Assembly: GCA_964383905.1 (NCBI GenBank) | Contig: CAYLJO010000001.1 | Span: 43,023-107,022 of the forward strand | Direction of reading: 5' to 3' | DNA from: CAYLJO01 sp964383905 | GTDB lineage: Bacteria; Acidobacteriota; Blastocatellia; Pyrinomonadales; Pyrinomonadaceae | DNA: 64,000 nt | Shown: piece after piece, positions 28,031 to 36,996 of the stretch | How the letters are laid out: every line of letters begins with the position of its first letter | Numbering within the stretch: the stretch's first letter is position 1 | Program-made: the position numbers and the translations under genes | The notes under the pieces: model-generated | Told to the model about the DNA's origin: nothing | What the model saw: the letters and a program-made list of their open reading frames with translations, nothing else | The model's database searches: none

Positions 28031-28098
28031 TGATCAGTTATCAGTAATTAGTGATCAGCTATTAGCAATCATTTTTAACTGACCACTGATAACTGACC
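28031..28098. repeat. Intergenic word-repeat hairpin (TGATCAG/TTATCAGT type)
   Basis: Lies between dnaJ and hspR. TGATCAG and ATCAGT words are repeated on the left arm, and ACTGATAACTGA on the right arm is their complement. Same design as the other intergenic hairpins: arms built of short repeated words. It may process or attenuate the dnaJ-hspR transcript. Confidence 0.55.
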
Positions 28099-28106
28099 CC
28101 CGATTA

Positions 28107-29279
28107 CTATTCTAAGCCCATCGCGACGCGCGGGTTATCCGCATTTAGCTGCGCGTAGCGGCGCAGGAGTTCCTTTGTTTCTTCCGAAATTACCTTGGGC
28201 AGCGTAACTTGGACTTCAACAAACTGGTCGCCGCGCGCGTTCGAGTCGCGCAGCGATGGCGCGCCCCGGTCGCGCAGGCGGAATTTCTGGCCCGACTGCG
28301 TACCGGGCGGGATGCGTAACTGTGCCTTGCCCTCGACCGTCGGCACCTCGATTTTTGCGCCCAGTGCGGCCTCCGGCACGGTCACCGGTACGGTCACGTA
28401 AATATTATCGCCTTTGCGCGTGAAATACAGGTGACGCCCGACGTTCGTGATGATGTAAAGGTCGCCGGGGGGGGCTCCTAAGCGCCCGCCCGCACCTTTG
28501 CCCGGAATGCGCACGCGCGATCCCGTATCGACCCCCGCGGGAATGCGCACCTTGACGGTCTCAACTTTCGGCGTCGTACCGCTCCCTTTGCACACGGGGC
28601 AAGGCTGGCGACGGCGGCCCGTCCCTTCACAATCAGGACACTCCTGCGAGAAACGAAGGCGCCCGCCGGCGCGCTGCACCTGCCCCGTCCCTTTACAAGT
28701 CGGACACACCACGACCGGCCCGCCCGTATCACCCGCCCCGTTACAGCGTGAACACTGCTCGGAGCGGTTAACGGTAATGTTGGTGGTGATGCCGGTAATG
28801 GCTTCTTCGAAGGAGAGCGCCAACGGCATCTCGATATCCGCGCCGCGTTTGGGCTGAGGGCGCGGCGGCTCGCGTTCCTGCTTCGACCCGCCGCCAAACA
28901 GCTCTGAGAAGATGTCACGGAAGCTTGAGCCACTGCCGCCGCTCCCGCCGGCACTCGAAGCTCCGCCCCAATCGAAGCCTTCAAAGTCGAAGCCGCCCGC
29001 GCCCCGGCCGGTGCCCGTGCCCCCCGCGGTGCCACGCGCCGCCGCGTCCGCCAGGTTGTCTGAATACTGGCCGAAGCGGTCGTATACCTTGCGCTTCTTC
29101 GGATCGGAGAGCACGTCGTGCGCTTCCGTGATCAATTTGAAGCGCTCCTCGGCCGCCTTATCACCCGGGTTTACGTCCGGGTGATATTTCCGTGCCAGCC
29201 GGCGGTAAGCCTTCTTGATCTCCTCCGCCTTGGCATCCCGCTTGACGCCCAACACTTGGTAGTAATCTTCTTTAGCCAT
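28107..29279 (-). CDS. dnaJ: Chaperone DnaJ
   Basis: 390 residues, Hsp40 co-chaperone that delivers clients to DnaK and stimulates its ATPase. The J-domain (1-70) has the HPD motif ([11 protein letters not shown]). A Gly/Phe-rich and Gly/Ser-rich linker covers about 80-135. The zinc-finger domain has four CxxCxGxG repeats ([42 protein letters not shown]). The substrate-binding C-terminal domains follow. It is downstream of dnaK on the same strand, with a 108-base spacer holding a hairpin at 29317-29352. Confidence 0.97.
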   Translation of the reverse strand: MAKEDYYQVLGVKRDAKAEEIKKAYRRLARKYHPDVNPGDKAAEERFKLITEAHDVLSDPKKRKVYDRFGQYSDNLADAAARGTAGGTGTGRGAGGFDFEGFDWGGASSAGGSGGSGSSFRDIFSELFGGGSKQEREPPRPQPKRGADIEMPLALSFEEAITGITTNITVNRSEQCSRCNGAGDTGGPVVVCPTCKGTGQVQRAGGRLRFSQECPDCEGTGRRRQPCPVCKGSGTTPKVETVKVRIPAGVDTGSRVRIPGKGAGGRLGAPPGDLYIITNVGRHLYFTRKGDNIYVTVPVTVPEAALGAKIEVPTVEGKAQLRIPPGTQSGQKFRLRDRGAPSLRDSNARGDQFVEVQVTLPKVISEETKELLRRYAQLNADNPRVAMGLE

Positions 29280-29316
29280 TCACGGGAGTTTGCGAATTTT
29301 CTCTTTTACTTACTAT

Positions 29317-29352
29317 TGGAGGAAGGCGGAAAGAATCTCCGGCCTTCCTCCA
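29317..29352. repeat. Hairpin in the dnaK-dnaJ spacer
   Basis: Perfect 11-bp stem TGGAGGAAGGC/GCCTTCCTCCA with a 14-base loop. Within an operon such a hairpin often protects the upstream dnaK message or partly terminates, raising DnaK over DnaJ. Confidence 0.5.
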
Positions 29353-29387
29353 GTGGCAAATCAGCAATCGCAAACCTCAAACTGCCT

Positions 29388-31313
29388 TTACTTCTTATCA
29401 TCGACGTCGACGTATTCGGCGTCGATCACGTTGTCATCGGCGCCCGTGCCCTGCGAAGTCGAGCCCGTCGAAGCGCCCGCGGCGGAAGCCTGCCCGCCGC
29501 CCGCTCCTCCGGCCGTGCCCGTCTGCTGGTAGAGCGCCTCGGCGAGCTTGTGCGACGCCGTTTGCAGGTTGTTGAAGGCATTGTTCATGCGCTCAACCCC
29601 GCCCTCCGCGGTCGCCTTCTTCGCGTCCGCGATGGCCGCTTCGATGTCTGAAGCCGCCGCGCCAACTTTCTCGCGGTTCTCGTTAAGCGTCTTCTCCACC
29701 TGATAGACGAGACCGTCCAGGCGGTTGCGCGCCTCTATCTCTTCGCGCTTCCTCGCGTCCTCAGCCGAATGCGACTCGGCATCACGCATCATGCGATCGA
29801 TCTCTTCTTTGGAGAGACCGGAAGACGCGGTGATCGTAATCTTCTGCTCGCGCCCCGTCCCCATGTCTTTGGCCGAGACGTTGACAATGCCGTTGGCGTC
29901 GATGTCGAACGTAACTTCGATCTGGGGCATTCCGCGGGGCGCGGGCGGGATGCCGACGAGGTGAAACTTACCGAGCGTGCGGTTATCACCGGCCATCGGC
30001 CGCTCCCCCTGAAGGACGTGCACCTCGACGGACGTCTGATTATCCGAGGCGGTCGAGAAAACCTCCGACTTGCGGGTCGGGATCGTGGTGTTGCGCTCGA
30101 TCAACTTCGTGAACACGCCGCCGAGGGTCTCAATACCCAGGCTCAAAGGCGTGACGTCGAGAAGCAGGATATCCGTCTTCTCGCCCGAAAGCACCCCGGC
30201 CTGTACGGCCGCGCCGATGGCGACCACTTCGTCCGGATTGACGCTCTTGTTCGGCTCTTTGCCAAATATACCCTTCACGATCTCCTGGACCTTGGGGATG
30301 CGCGTCGAGCCGCCGACGAGGACCACTTCGTCAACCTTCTTGGCGTCGATCCCGGCATCCTTGATCGCCTGGTCCACCGGAGGCTTCAGGCGCTGCAGGA
30401 TCGGATCAATCAACTGCTCGAACCGCGCGCGCGTGAGCTTCATCACCAGATGCTTCGGCCCGGACTGGTCCGCCGTGATGAACGGCAAATTGATCTCGGT
30501 CTCCATGGCGCTGGAGAGTTCGATCTTTGCTTTCTCTGCAGCCTCCTTCAGGCGCTGCAGCGCCATCTTGTCGTTCGAGAGATCAATCCCCTGATCCTTC
30601 TTGAACTCTTCGATGATCCATTCCATCAGGCGCTCGTCTATATCGTCACCGCCCAGGTGCGTGTCGCCGTTGGTGGATTTAACCTCGACAACCCCTTCGC
30701 CCACTTCCAGGATCGAGATGTCGAAGGTGCCGCCGCCGAAGTCGAAGACCGCGATGGTCTCGTCTTTCTTCTTGTCGAGGCCGTAGGCGAGCGCCGCGGC
30801 CGTCGGCTCGTTGACGATACGCATTACTTCGAGGCCGGCGATTCTCCCGGCGTCCTTCGTCGCCTGGCGCTGCGAGTCGTTGAAGTAAGCGGGCACGGTG
30901 ATGACCGCTTTATCAACTTTCTGCCCGAGGTAGTCCTCGGCAGACTGCTTCATCTTCTGCAGGATCATCGCCGAGATTTCCGGCGGGCTCCAATCTTTGC
31001 CGCCGGCGACAACGCGCACATCGCCGTTTCCGGCGGCCTGAACCTTATAAGGAACCTGTTTAATCTCTTCCGTCACCTCGTTGAAGCGACGGCCCATGAA
31101 ACGCTTGATTGAATAGATGGTGTTTTCCGGGTTGGTCACAGCTTGGCGCTTGGCGACCTGACCAACCAGGCGGTTGCCGTCCTTGGCAAAGGCCACGACG
31201 GAGGGCGTTGTCCGGCCCCCTTCCGAGTTGGTGATGACGGTCGGCTCCCCGCCTTCCATCACGGCGACAACTGAGTTGGTCGTACCCAAATCAATTCCTA
31301 TGATCTTGCTCAT
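29388..31313 (-). CDS. dnaK: Chaperone DnaK (Hsp70)
   Basis: 641 residues, full length. The N-terminal ATPase opens with [19 protein letters not shown] and has the phosphate loops ([36 protein letters not shown]). The substrate-binding domain follows the linker ([19 protein letters not shown]). The helical lid and the Gly/Ala-rich tail end in the acidic [16 protein letters not shown], the co-chaperone-binding EEVD-like tail of bacterial DnaK. It is the first gene of dnaK-dnaJ-hspR. Upstream is a strong sigma-70-like promoter overlapped by a HAIR-like operator. grpE is not in this cluster. Confidence 0.98.
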   Translation of the reverse strand: MSKIIGIDLGTTNSVVAVMEGGEPTVITNSEGGRTTPSVVAFAKDGNRLVGQVAKRQAVTNPENTIYSIKRFMGRRFNEVTEEIKQVPYKVQAAGNGDVRVVAGGKDWSPPEISAMILQKMKQSAEDYLGQKVDKAVITVPAYFNDSQRQATKDAGRIAGLEVMRIVNEPTAAALAYGLDKKKDETIAVFDFGGGTFDISILEVGEGVVEVKSTNGDTHLGGDDIDERLMEWIIEEFKKDQGIDLSNDKMALQRLKEAAEKAKIELSSAMETEINLPFITADQSGPKHLVMKLTRARFEQLIDPILQRLKPPVDQAIKDAGIDAKKVDEVVLVGGSTRIPKVQEIVKGIFGKEPNKSVNPDEVVAIGAAVQAGVLSGEKTDILLLDVTPLSLGIETLGGVFTKLIERNTTIPTRKSEVFSTASDNQTSVEVHVLQGERPMAGDNRTLGKFHLVGIPPAPRGMPQIEVTFDIDANGIVNVSAKDMGTGREQKITITASSGLSKEEIDRMMRDAESHSAEDARKREEIEARNRLDGLVYQVEKTLNENREKVGAAASDIEAAIADAKKATAEGGVERMNNAFNNLQTASHKLAEALYQQTGTAGGAGGGQASAAGASTGSTSQGTGADDNVIDAEYVDVDDKK

Positions 31314-31479
31314 TGCTCTATTATTCTCCAGATGTAAATTAATGGCTCACCCCCAAAAGTTTTAAGGGGCTGGCCTCCTCTCCTCCTGCTCGCGTCACGC
31401 CCGCCGCTTGGGTCAAAGGGCCGTGAACCTCATTTATAGCTCGCTGATTTTCACGACACGACGGGTTGAATACATCGCC

Positions 31480-31509
31480 AATATAATACTTGAGTTAGTT
31501 TTTGTCAAC
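31480..31509 (-). promoter_or_regulatory. dnaK promoter with overlapping HAIR-like operator
   Basis: On the minus strand TTGACA (31508-31503), a 17-base spacer and TATATT (31485-31480) make a near-consensus sigma-70 promoter. Overlapping it, 31489-31509 has the 7-N7-7 layout of HAIR (CTTGAGT-N7-ACTCAAG): the downstream half is an exact ACTCAAG, while the other half is degenerate (GTTGACA, 4 of 7). HspR bound here would cover the -35 box and spacer. The start of transcription would give a leader of about 160 bases before dnaK. Confidence 0.65.
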
Positions 31510-31600
31510 TTTTATTTTAATCCCGGCGAAGATCTTGTTCAAAGAGTTAAACCATTGATGCGACAGGGCTTATATTTTAAAGCAGGATCTCTTATCAGGC

Positions 31601-32191
31601 TTATCCGCGATGGCTGCGTTCCTCGTTGAGCAAACGCGAAGCAAAAAAGACGTAGTGGATGCCGGAAATGACGGCGAGAGCGAAGACCGTCGTGTAGACG
31701 GTTGGGAGGTAGCCGTTCACTAAGGGAAAGCGCCGGGCGATGAGAATGGCGCCAATGGAGAGGATCTGGACTACCGTATTCACCTTGCCGAGCCAGGATG
31801 GGCGGAAGCCCCTGAACCCGGTGACAATGTTAATGGCGGCCGCGCCGACCACAATAAAAATGTCGCGACTGATGACGGCTGCGGTGACCCAGAAGGGGAC
31901 AGGGAAATGGCGCGGCACAGGCTGCGGGCTGATCTGCGGCAACGAGAGGACAATGAAAGAGGTGACGAGCAAAAGCTTGTCCGCAATCGGGTCGAGGATC
32001 GTGCCGAGTTGAGACTTCTGATTAAAGCGACGCGCAAACAGCCCGTCGAGCGCATCGGTCAGGCCTGCCAGGAGGAAAATAAAGAGCGCCCACCCGAATC
32101 TCTGGTAAAAGAGGAGCGAAACAAAGAACGGGATCAACACCATGCGGAACATGGTCAGCAGGTTTGGCAGCGTCACAATGCGTGAAGACAT
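31601..32191 (-). CDS. CDP-alcohol phosphatidyltransferase (PgsA-like)
   Basis: 196 residues from the ATG at 32191; the open frame reaches 32215, but the conserved start (MSSRIVTLPNLLTMFR) matches PgsA proteins. The CDP-alcohol phosphotransferase signature is intact (DALDGLFAR, then G and two Asp in SQLGTILDPIADK). There are about five or six transmembrane helices. The probable reaction is CDP-diacylglycerol plus glycerol 3-phosphate to phosphatidylglycerophosphate, at the inner membrane, but the family includes other alcohol acceptors, so the substrate is inferred. The metallophosphoesterase gene lies upstream on the same strand, separated by a hairpin spacer. Confidence 0.85.
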   Translation of the reverse strand: MSSRIVTLPNLLTMFRMVLIPFFVSLLFYQRFGWALFIFLLAGLTDALDGLFARRFNQKSQLGTILDPIADKLLLVTSFIVLSLPQISPQPVPRHFPVPFWVTAAVISRDIFIVVGAAAINIVTGFRGFRPSWLGKVNTVVQILSIGAILIARRFPLVNGYLPTVYTTVFALAVISGIHYVFFASRLLNEERSHRG

Positions 32192-32196
32192 TAAAA

Positions 32197-32260
32197 CAGG
32201 TGACAGGTAACACACGACAGGTGATGAGACTAAAGCTTTTCATCCTGTCACCCGTCACTT
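32197..32260. repeat. Intergenic word-repeat hairpin (GACAGGT type)
   Basis: TGACAGGTAACACACGACAG-type words on the left arm and TCATCCTGTCACCCGTCAC on the right arm can pair. Situated between two same-strand genes, just upstream of the phosphatidyltransferase start. Part of the dispersed hairpin class. Confidence 0.5.
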
Positions 32261-32270
32261 GCTACGATCT

Positions 32271-33137
32271 TTATATGCTTCGCAGTTCGAGGAGGGAGAC
32301 TTCCGGGGGGCAGCCATAGCGGATGGGCAGGATGACCGTGCCGAGACCACGCGTTACATAGATTTGCGTATTGCCCTGACGTCCCAGGCCGCGCAGCAAG
32401 CGGCGGCGCGGCCGCCCCGAAGCATTACGCTCGGAACGCCAGGAGACTTGTCCGCCATGCGTATGCCCGCTCAGCACTAAATCGGCTCCGGCGCGCGCCG
32501 CGCGGCGCAGGATCACGGGGTTGTGCGCGAGCAGCAGCTTCATTTCGTCCGCGTGCGAACCGGCCAGGGCGAGCGGCAAATCTTCCTGTCCAACCATCGT
32601 ATCGTCCACGCCCGCGAGCCAGAAGGCCGCGCCGCGTTGCTCAAACCGCATCCCTTCGTTGACCAGGACCTTAATGCCTTCGGCACGAAACAGATCCATA
32701 ATCAGCGCCGCGTCCGTCCAGTGATCATGATTGCCCAACACCGCATAGACGCCATACCGCGCGCGCAGCCGCCCCAGCATTTCGGCGCAGGGCGCGGCAT
32801 ATTCGCGCTCGCGCGAGACGTAATCGCCCGTCAGGGCGACAATGTCCGGCTCTAAACTATTGGCTGTTTCAATAGCCTGTTCGATCTGAAAGCTGCCGGT
32901 AAAAGGGCTATGGTGTATGTCCGAGAGATGAACGACGCGCAGTCCGTCAAGCGCGCGTGGGAGGCGGCTCAAAGCAATCGCCTGGCGTTCGACCACGAGC
33001 ATATAAGGCTCTGCCAGCGCGGCGCGCGCCACTTGCGAGATGCCCGCCGCGAGCGCACGCAAAGGTGTCGCCGTCGTAACCGCGCTATTAGGATGCACGC
33101 TGTAGCCGCGCGCTCTCCGCCGGAAGGAACCAGACAT
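32271..33137 (-). CDS. Calcineurin-like metallophosphoesterase (YaeI/YkuE type)
   Basis: 288 residues. All metal-ligand motifs are visible: VVHLSDIHHSPF, VALTGDYVS, VLGNHDHW, LLAHNP and VLSGHTHGGQ. This set is typical of the YkuE/YaeI group, some of which cleave lipid pyrophosphates or phosphodiesters; the substrate here is unknown. About 65 N-terminal residues precede the catalytic domain, with no clear signal peptide. Its neighbour encodes a phospholipid-synthesis enzyme, which fits a role in lipid metabolism (inference). Confidence 0.88.
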   Translation of the reverse strand: MSGSFRRRARGYSVHPNSAVTTATPLRALAAGISQVARAALAEPYMLVVERQAIALSRLPRALDGLRVVHLSDIHHSPFTGSFQIEQAIETANSLEPDIVALTGDYVSREREYAAPCAEMLGRLRARYGVYAVLGNHDHWTDAALIMDLFRAEGIKVLVNEGMRFEQRGAAFWLAGVDDTMVGQEDLPLALAGSHADEMKLLLAHNPVILRRAARAGADLVLSGHTHGGQVSWRSERNASGRPRRRLLRGLGRQGNTQIYVTRGLGTVILPIRYGCPPEVSLLELRSI

Positions 33138-33245
33138 GTGCCGTAAAGTATCTCTTCGGTAAGACTTACGTGATGCGATGCTTTCCTGCCAGAACCAGGC
33201 GCATCCGTGAAAGCCGGCGCATTATAGTAGGGCCGGATGAAGAAG

Positions 33246-33340
33246 TCAAAAGGTAAAAGTAATAAGGCAAAACGTCAGTAACAGATAAAATTTAAAGTGG
33301 CTTGCGGCCTTCCTTTTGCCTTTTACCCCTTTTCTTTGCC
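33246..33340. repeat. Intergenic A/G-word inverted repeat
   Basis: GTCAAAAGGTAAAAG and AAGGCAAAA on the left; CCTTTTGCCTTTTACCCC on the right. Near-identical in wording to the repeats at 9099-9190 and 38172-38260. Confidence 0.6.
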
Positions 33341-33345
33341 TGTGA

Positions 33346-33699
33346 TTGTTGTCACAAGAAACAAATAGGTTTCGCGTGGCGGCAGAACAACTCGGCGCCT
33401 ATGGTTTCCCCGCCAGGCCGGCGAACTATGAAGCGTTGCTGGCGCTGATCAAGCTCGCCCTGGATATTACGCCCGAAGAGGTTGAAATCGTCACGCTGCG
33501 GGTTCCCGTGCGCGTCCTCAAGCAACTGGCCGAGATCAATTCAAACCTTGAGCGCGCTTTTTACGCCAGCGCTCGTCACACAATTCTGCGATCGCGCGCC
33601 ATAGCAGCGGCTAAGTATTCGCCTGCCTGCTTAATCAAACAAAGATTGCTCGACCGCCGCCGCAGCTTTTTTCGGCCCATTTTTCCCGGTCGCCTTTGA
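33346..33699 (+). CDS. Short hypothetical protein overlapping the exonuclease gene
   Basis: Up to 117 residues from a TTG; a GTG at 33376 is an equally possible start. From about 33376 to 33610 the codons are strongly GC3-biased, and the translation looks like a compact soluble protein (ALIKLALDITPEEVEIVTL, VPVRVLKQLAEINSNLERAF). After that it runs antisense into the 3' end of the exonuclease gene and becomes basic and improbable, which suggests a lost original stop or a decayed gene. No ribosome site is clear. I do not recognise the family. Confidence 0.4.
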   Translation: MLSQETNRFRVAAEQLGAYGFPARPANYEALLALIKLALDITPEEVEIVTLRVPVRVLKQLAEINSNLERAFYASARHTILRSRAIAAAKYSPACLIKQRLLDRRRSFFRPIFPGRL

Positions 33700-34665
33700 G
33701 GGGCTGGGGCTCGGGTAGTGGACCAGGTGTTCGGCGTTCAGGCCCAGTTCGCGCAAAGTAGCGGCAAGCTTCGGCGCGCCGTGCATCGTGTAGATTCGTT
33801 GCGCGCCCGATTCGCGCGCCGCCCGCACCAGTTCGTCGAAGTCCGCATGATCCGAAAGCGGCAGCAACAGATCCACGCCCCTGTACATGTACTGCGCGCT
33901 TTTATGGAGCGCCCATCCAGTCAGCATGATGACATAACGCCGCCCGATATTCGTAATCATCGCCTGCTTGCGACAACCCGGCGGCGCGATCAGCACACGA
34001 CCGCGTAAATGCTCGCGATGATACTTTTCGTACGGGCCGGAGAACTCGACGCCGAGCTCGCGGTAAATCTCCGTGACGTTCCACACAGAGCCGTGCAGCG
34101 TCACCCGGTAGCCGCGCCGTAAAAGCAGCTCCAGCGCCTCCTGCCCCTTTCCCAGCGCATAGGCCAGGACTACGGGCACGCGGTTATCCGAAAGAGCACG
34201 GTCCACGGCCGCATACAGTCGATCAAACGTCGCGACATCCGGCGGAAAACGGTAATGCGGGTCACCGAAGGTCGATTCCATCACGAGCGTGTCGCAGGGA
34301 ACGATGACCGCTGTTTCCGCCGCGACATTCGAGCGCAATTTGAAATCGCCCGTGTAAACCAGCCGTTCGCCGTCGGCTTCGACCAGTACCTGAGCCGAGC
34401 CCAAACAGTGCCCCGCCGGGAAAAAGGTCAGCGCGTAACGCCCGTAATCGCGCCGCTCGCCGTAAGGGAGCGTTTCCATCCGCGCTTCGCCGCGGCGATG
34501 ACGAAAGATGCGTGCCGTTTCCGGCGTCGCGATAATTGCCCGATGTTCGGCGATATGGTCGGAATGGCCGTGCGAGATGACACAGCGTTCGCGCGACCCA
34601 TCCGCGTCGAGCCAGAGGTCAAGATCAGGCAGGTACAGTCCGTCGTGATATTCGACCCTTAACAA
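33631..34665 (-). CDS. MBL-fold exonuclease, DNA-ligase-associated / CPSF-like type
   Basis: 344 residues from a TTG with a GGAGGG seven bases upstream; the frame is open back to a GTG at 34791, but the extra 42 residues resemble nothing. Metallo-beta-lactamase motifs are present: SHGHSDH, FFPAGHCLGSAQV, YTGDF, LVMESTFGDP, and a C-terminal LSDHADFDELV block. This combination defines the ligase-associated exonuclease / mRNA 3'-processing-like family, which degrades nucleic acid during repair. No ATP-dependent ligase or Lhr helicase gene lies nearby, unlike in many genomes. The C-terminus carries a Lys/Ala-rich tail. Confidence 0.85.
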   Translation of the reverse strand: MLRVEYHDGLYLPDLDLWLDADGSRERCVISHGHSDHIAEHRAIIATPETARIFRHRRGEARMETLPYGERRDYGRYALTFFPAGHCLGSAQVLVEADGERLVYTGDFKLRSNVAAETAVIVPCDTLVMESTFGDPHYRFPPDVATFDRLYAAVDRALSDNRVPVVLAYALGKGQEALELLLRRGYRVTLHGSVWNVTEIYRELGVEFSGPYEKYHREHLRGRVLIAPPGCRKQAMITNIGRRYVIMLTGWALHKSAQYMYRGVDLLLPLSDHADFDELVRAARESGAQRIYTMHGAPKLAATLRELGLNAEHLVHYPSPSPSKATGKNGPKKAAAAVEQSLFD

Positions 34666-34801
34666 AATAAGGCCCTCCAAGGGGGCAAGGCCAGGATGCC
34701 CGGGTCGCGCGGCACCGCTTGCCCCGGTCATCCTTGTTCGCCTATCTTCGGGAGAAAGATTCGCGAGTATTATAAGTGATTCCCATAACACACGCTAAGA
34801 A

Positions 34802-35554
34802 ATGGCTACGACTTCGATGTCCGATCTGACCCCAAATCAAGACCCTCGGGCTGAGCCTGAAACTCCTGGTACCGTGCCACGCCATCGTGCCGCGCGCCGG
34901 TTGGGCCGCGCCCAAACAATCTATTTCATCGCGCTCGCAGCCTTTGCGGTCCTCGCCGTGTTCGCGCACTTCTACAAATATTTTAGCTGGGATCTGGAGG
35001 GCGAGCGGACGCTGCAAAATCTCCCCGTGCCGGGGTTATCGGTTTTGATGCGCGGCGTCTCGATTTTCGGCAACGGCCTGATCCCGTGGGCTCTCACGAC
35101 CGCCACGGTCATCGCCTTTCTGGCATTTCGACGGCGCAGTGAGGCGGCCGGGCTCATCTTGAGCGCGGGCGGCGGCGAACTCTTCAACTACCTGCTTAAG
35201 GTCATCGTCGCGCGCCCGCGCCCGACATCCGATACCGTCCTGGTCTTTCGTCAACTCAAAACCGAGAGCTTTCCGTCGGGGCACGTGACGTTTTATGTCT
35301 GTTATTTCGGATTTCTCCTGTTCGTCGCTTACGCGCTCTTGCCGCGCGGATCCCTGGTCCGCCGTCTGGCGCTGACGTTGGCGGCAATTCCCGTCGCGTT
35401 GATCGGACTCTCGCGCGTCTACCTCGGCGCACATTGGCCCAGCGACACGATCGGCGCCTACTTGTTCGGCGGGTTGTGGCTCGCGCTCTCCTTGGACCTT
35501 TACCGTCGCTGGAAACGCCGCGCGACCTTTCACCCGCGCGCCAAACAATCATAA
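34802..35554 (+). CDS. PAP2-family membrane phosphatase
   Basis: 250 residues with about five transmembrane helices (FIALAAFAVLAVFAHFY; ALTTATVIAFLAF; FYVCYFGFLLFVAYALL). The three phosphatase motifs are intact: KVIVARPRP, SFPSGHVTFY and LSRVYLGAHWPSD, with the nucleophilic histidine in the last. Members dephosphorylate undecaprenyl pyrophosphate, phosphatidate or phosphatidylglycerophosphate; which one applies here is open. The ATG lies only 137 bases from the divergent exonuclease TTG. It converges on the chimeric gene downstream. Confidence 0.9.
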   Translation: MATTSMSDLTPNQDPRAEPETPGTVPRHRAARRLGRAQTIYFIALAAFAVLAVFAHFYKYFSWDLEGERTLQNLPVPGLSVLMRGVSIFGNGLIPWALTTATVIAFLAFRRRSEAAGLILSAGGGELFNYLLKVIVARPRPTSDTVLVFRQLKTESFPSGHVTFYVCYFGFLLFVAYALLPRGSLVRRLALTLAAIPVALIGLSRVYLGAHWPSDTIGAYLFGGLWLALSLDLYRRWKRRATFHPRAKQS

Positions 35555-35670
35555 AGGCAAGTAGCCGCTGTCCTGGTTTTTGTGCGGGTGGGGATGGGAT
35601 TTTGAGTTTTGAAGGATATTTCATGCCCGGCGAGACCGGCACCGTAAAATTGGGGAGGAGGTTTTCTCGC

Positions 35671-36933
35671 TCACCTCTTCAGCGCCGCCTTGAGATCCAT
35701 ATTACGTATCAAACGGTGAAGGTAATTCGGATGCACGCCGAGCAGTTTCGCCGCCTCCGTGTAATTACCGCCCGCCTGCTCGACCGCTTTGAGGATCAAC
35801 TGCTTTTTCGCTTTGGTGATGGCTTCATGATATTTCGTGACCGGGACCTCCACGGGCGACCCGACTTCGAGCAGCGCCTCCGGCAAATCTTCCGGTAGGA
35901 TCAACTCTCCGGTGCCCAACACCACGGCCCGCTCAATGGCGTTCTCCAGCTCCCGCACGTTGCCGGGCCAATCGTATTGATTCAGTAGCGTGCGCGCCTC
36001 TGAACTGATCCCGGTCACGCGCCGCTTACACTTCTTGCTGTACTTCTCGGCAAAGTAGCTTGCCAGCAGCGGGATGTCTTCGCGCCGCTCCCTTAAGGGC
36101 GGCATCTCCAGCGAGACGACATTGAGCCGGTAGTACAGGTCCCGGCGAAAACTTCCATCTTTGATCGCGTCTTCCAGGTCCTTGTTGGTCGCCGCAATCA
36201 ACCTGAGATCGACGCGCACGGGGCGTGTGCCGCCCACGCGCTCAAACTCGCGCTCCTGCAGCACACGCAGAAGTTTGGCCTGCAATACATCCACCCCCGG
36301 CACCTTCCTCGCCTCACCGACCGTTTCGCGGAATTCAAGGCCGGCGTAGTTCTCCGTATTCTCCCAGTCCGGGACGCCGGGTGTCGTCAACCCAAGAATG
36401 CCCACGCGCACGCCGCTCACTTCCCTGACGACGTACGGGTCGTAAGCCGTCTGATCTGTCCCTTTCCGGTAGGTGTTGGCCGAGAGCCACGGAAAGTGGG
36501 CTTCGCCGCGCGCCTTCTCGAGCACTTTCAACCCGAAGTTGTACTCATGATTACCGACCGCCATCGCGTCGTACTTCAACGCGTTCATGGCGACCATCAT
36601 CGGATCGGGTGGCTGATTGTTCCTCCTGTTATGGTAATAGACGAGCGGCGTGCCCTGAATCGTATCGCCCGAATCGAGCAGCAGCAGTTCGGGATTCTCC
36701 TTACGCGCCTGCTTAATGATCGTTGCCGCACACGCCAGGCCGCGCGCGTCCGGTTTATTAGAGTAGTAATCAACGGGGAGGATATTTCCGTGCACGTCGG
36801 TCGTGGCTAAGATTGTCACCTGCGCGCGGGTCGGCCCGCCGCCGGCGGTGCCGGCCGGGACGCATACGATCAACATCAGCGCCATGACAACGCTCGACAG
36901 CAGGGCCATCGGAGAGGGTATTTTGATTCTCAT
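35671..36933 (-). CDS. Chimeric reading frame: 5'-nucleotidase front joined to NtrC-type activator back
   Basis: 420 residues. Residues 1-35 are a signal sequence ([19 protein letters not shown]). Residues 36-210 match the metallophosphatase domain of secreted 5'-nucleotidases ([52 protein letters not shown]), but the C-terminal nucleotide-binding domain is absent. From about residue 211 the frame continues as a sigma-54 activator ([52 protein letters not shown]), ending in a Fis-type helix-turn-helix ([19 protein letters not shown]). Receiver, Walker A, GAFTGA and Walker B segments are missing. The fusion is in frame with no stop. Neither half can be fully functional; it may be a deletion fusion or an assembly join. 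Confidence 0.8.
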   Translation of the reverse strand: MRIKIPSPMALLSSVVMALMLIVCVPAGTAGGGPTRAQVTILATTDVHGNILPVDYYSNKPDARGLACAATIIKQARKENPELLLLDSGDTIQGTPLVYYHNRRNNQPPDPMMVAMNALKYDAMAVGNHEYNFGLKVLEKARGEAHFPWLSANTYRKGTDQTAYDPYVVREVSGVRVGILGLTTPGVPDWENTENYAGLEFRETVGEARKVPGVDVLQAKLLRVLQEREFERVGGTRPVRVDLRLIAATNKDLEDAIKDGSFRRDLYYRLNVVSLEMPPLRERREDIPLLASYFAEKYSKKCKRRVTGISSEARTLLNQYDWPGNVRELENAIERAVVLGTGELILPEDLPEALLEVGSPVEVPVTKYHEAITKAKKQLILKAVEQAGGNYTEAAKLLGVHPNYLHRLIRNMDLKAALKR

Positions 36934-36996
36934 TTGAGTTGCCGGAAAGCTCTGATCTCTTAGTCCCCGCGGCGGACACCGCTTACCCGATTCTGA

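Noticed and set aside
29769..31112. 447-residue open frame antisense to dnaK
   Set aside because: It is the complement of a highly conserved gene with strong codon bias, which commonly leaves long antisense frames. No ribosome site or recognisable domain.
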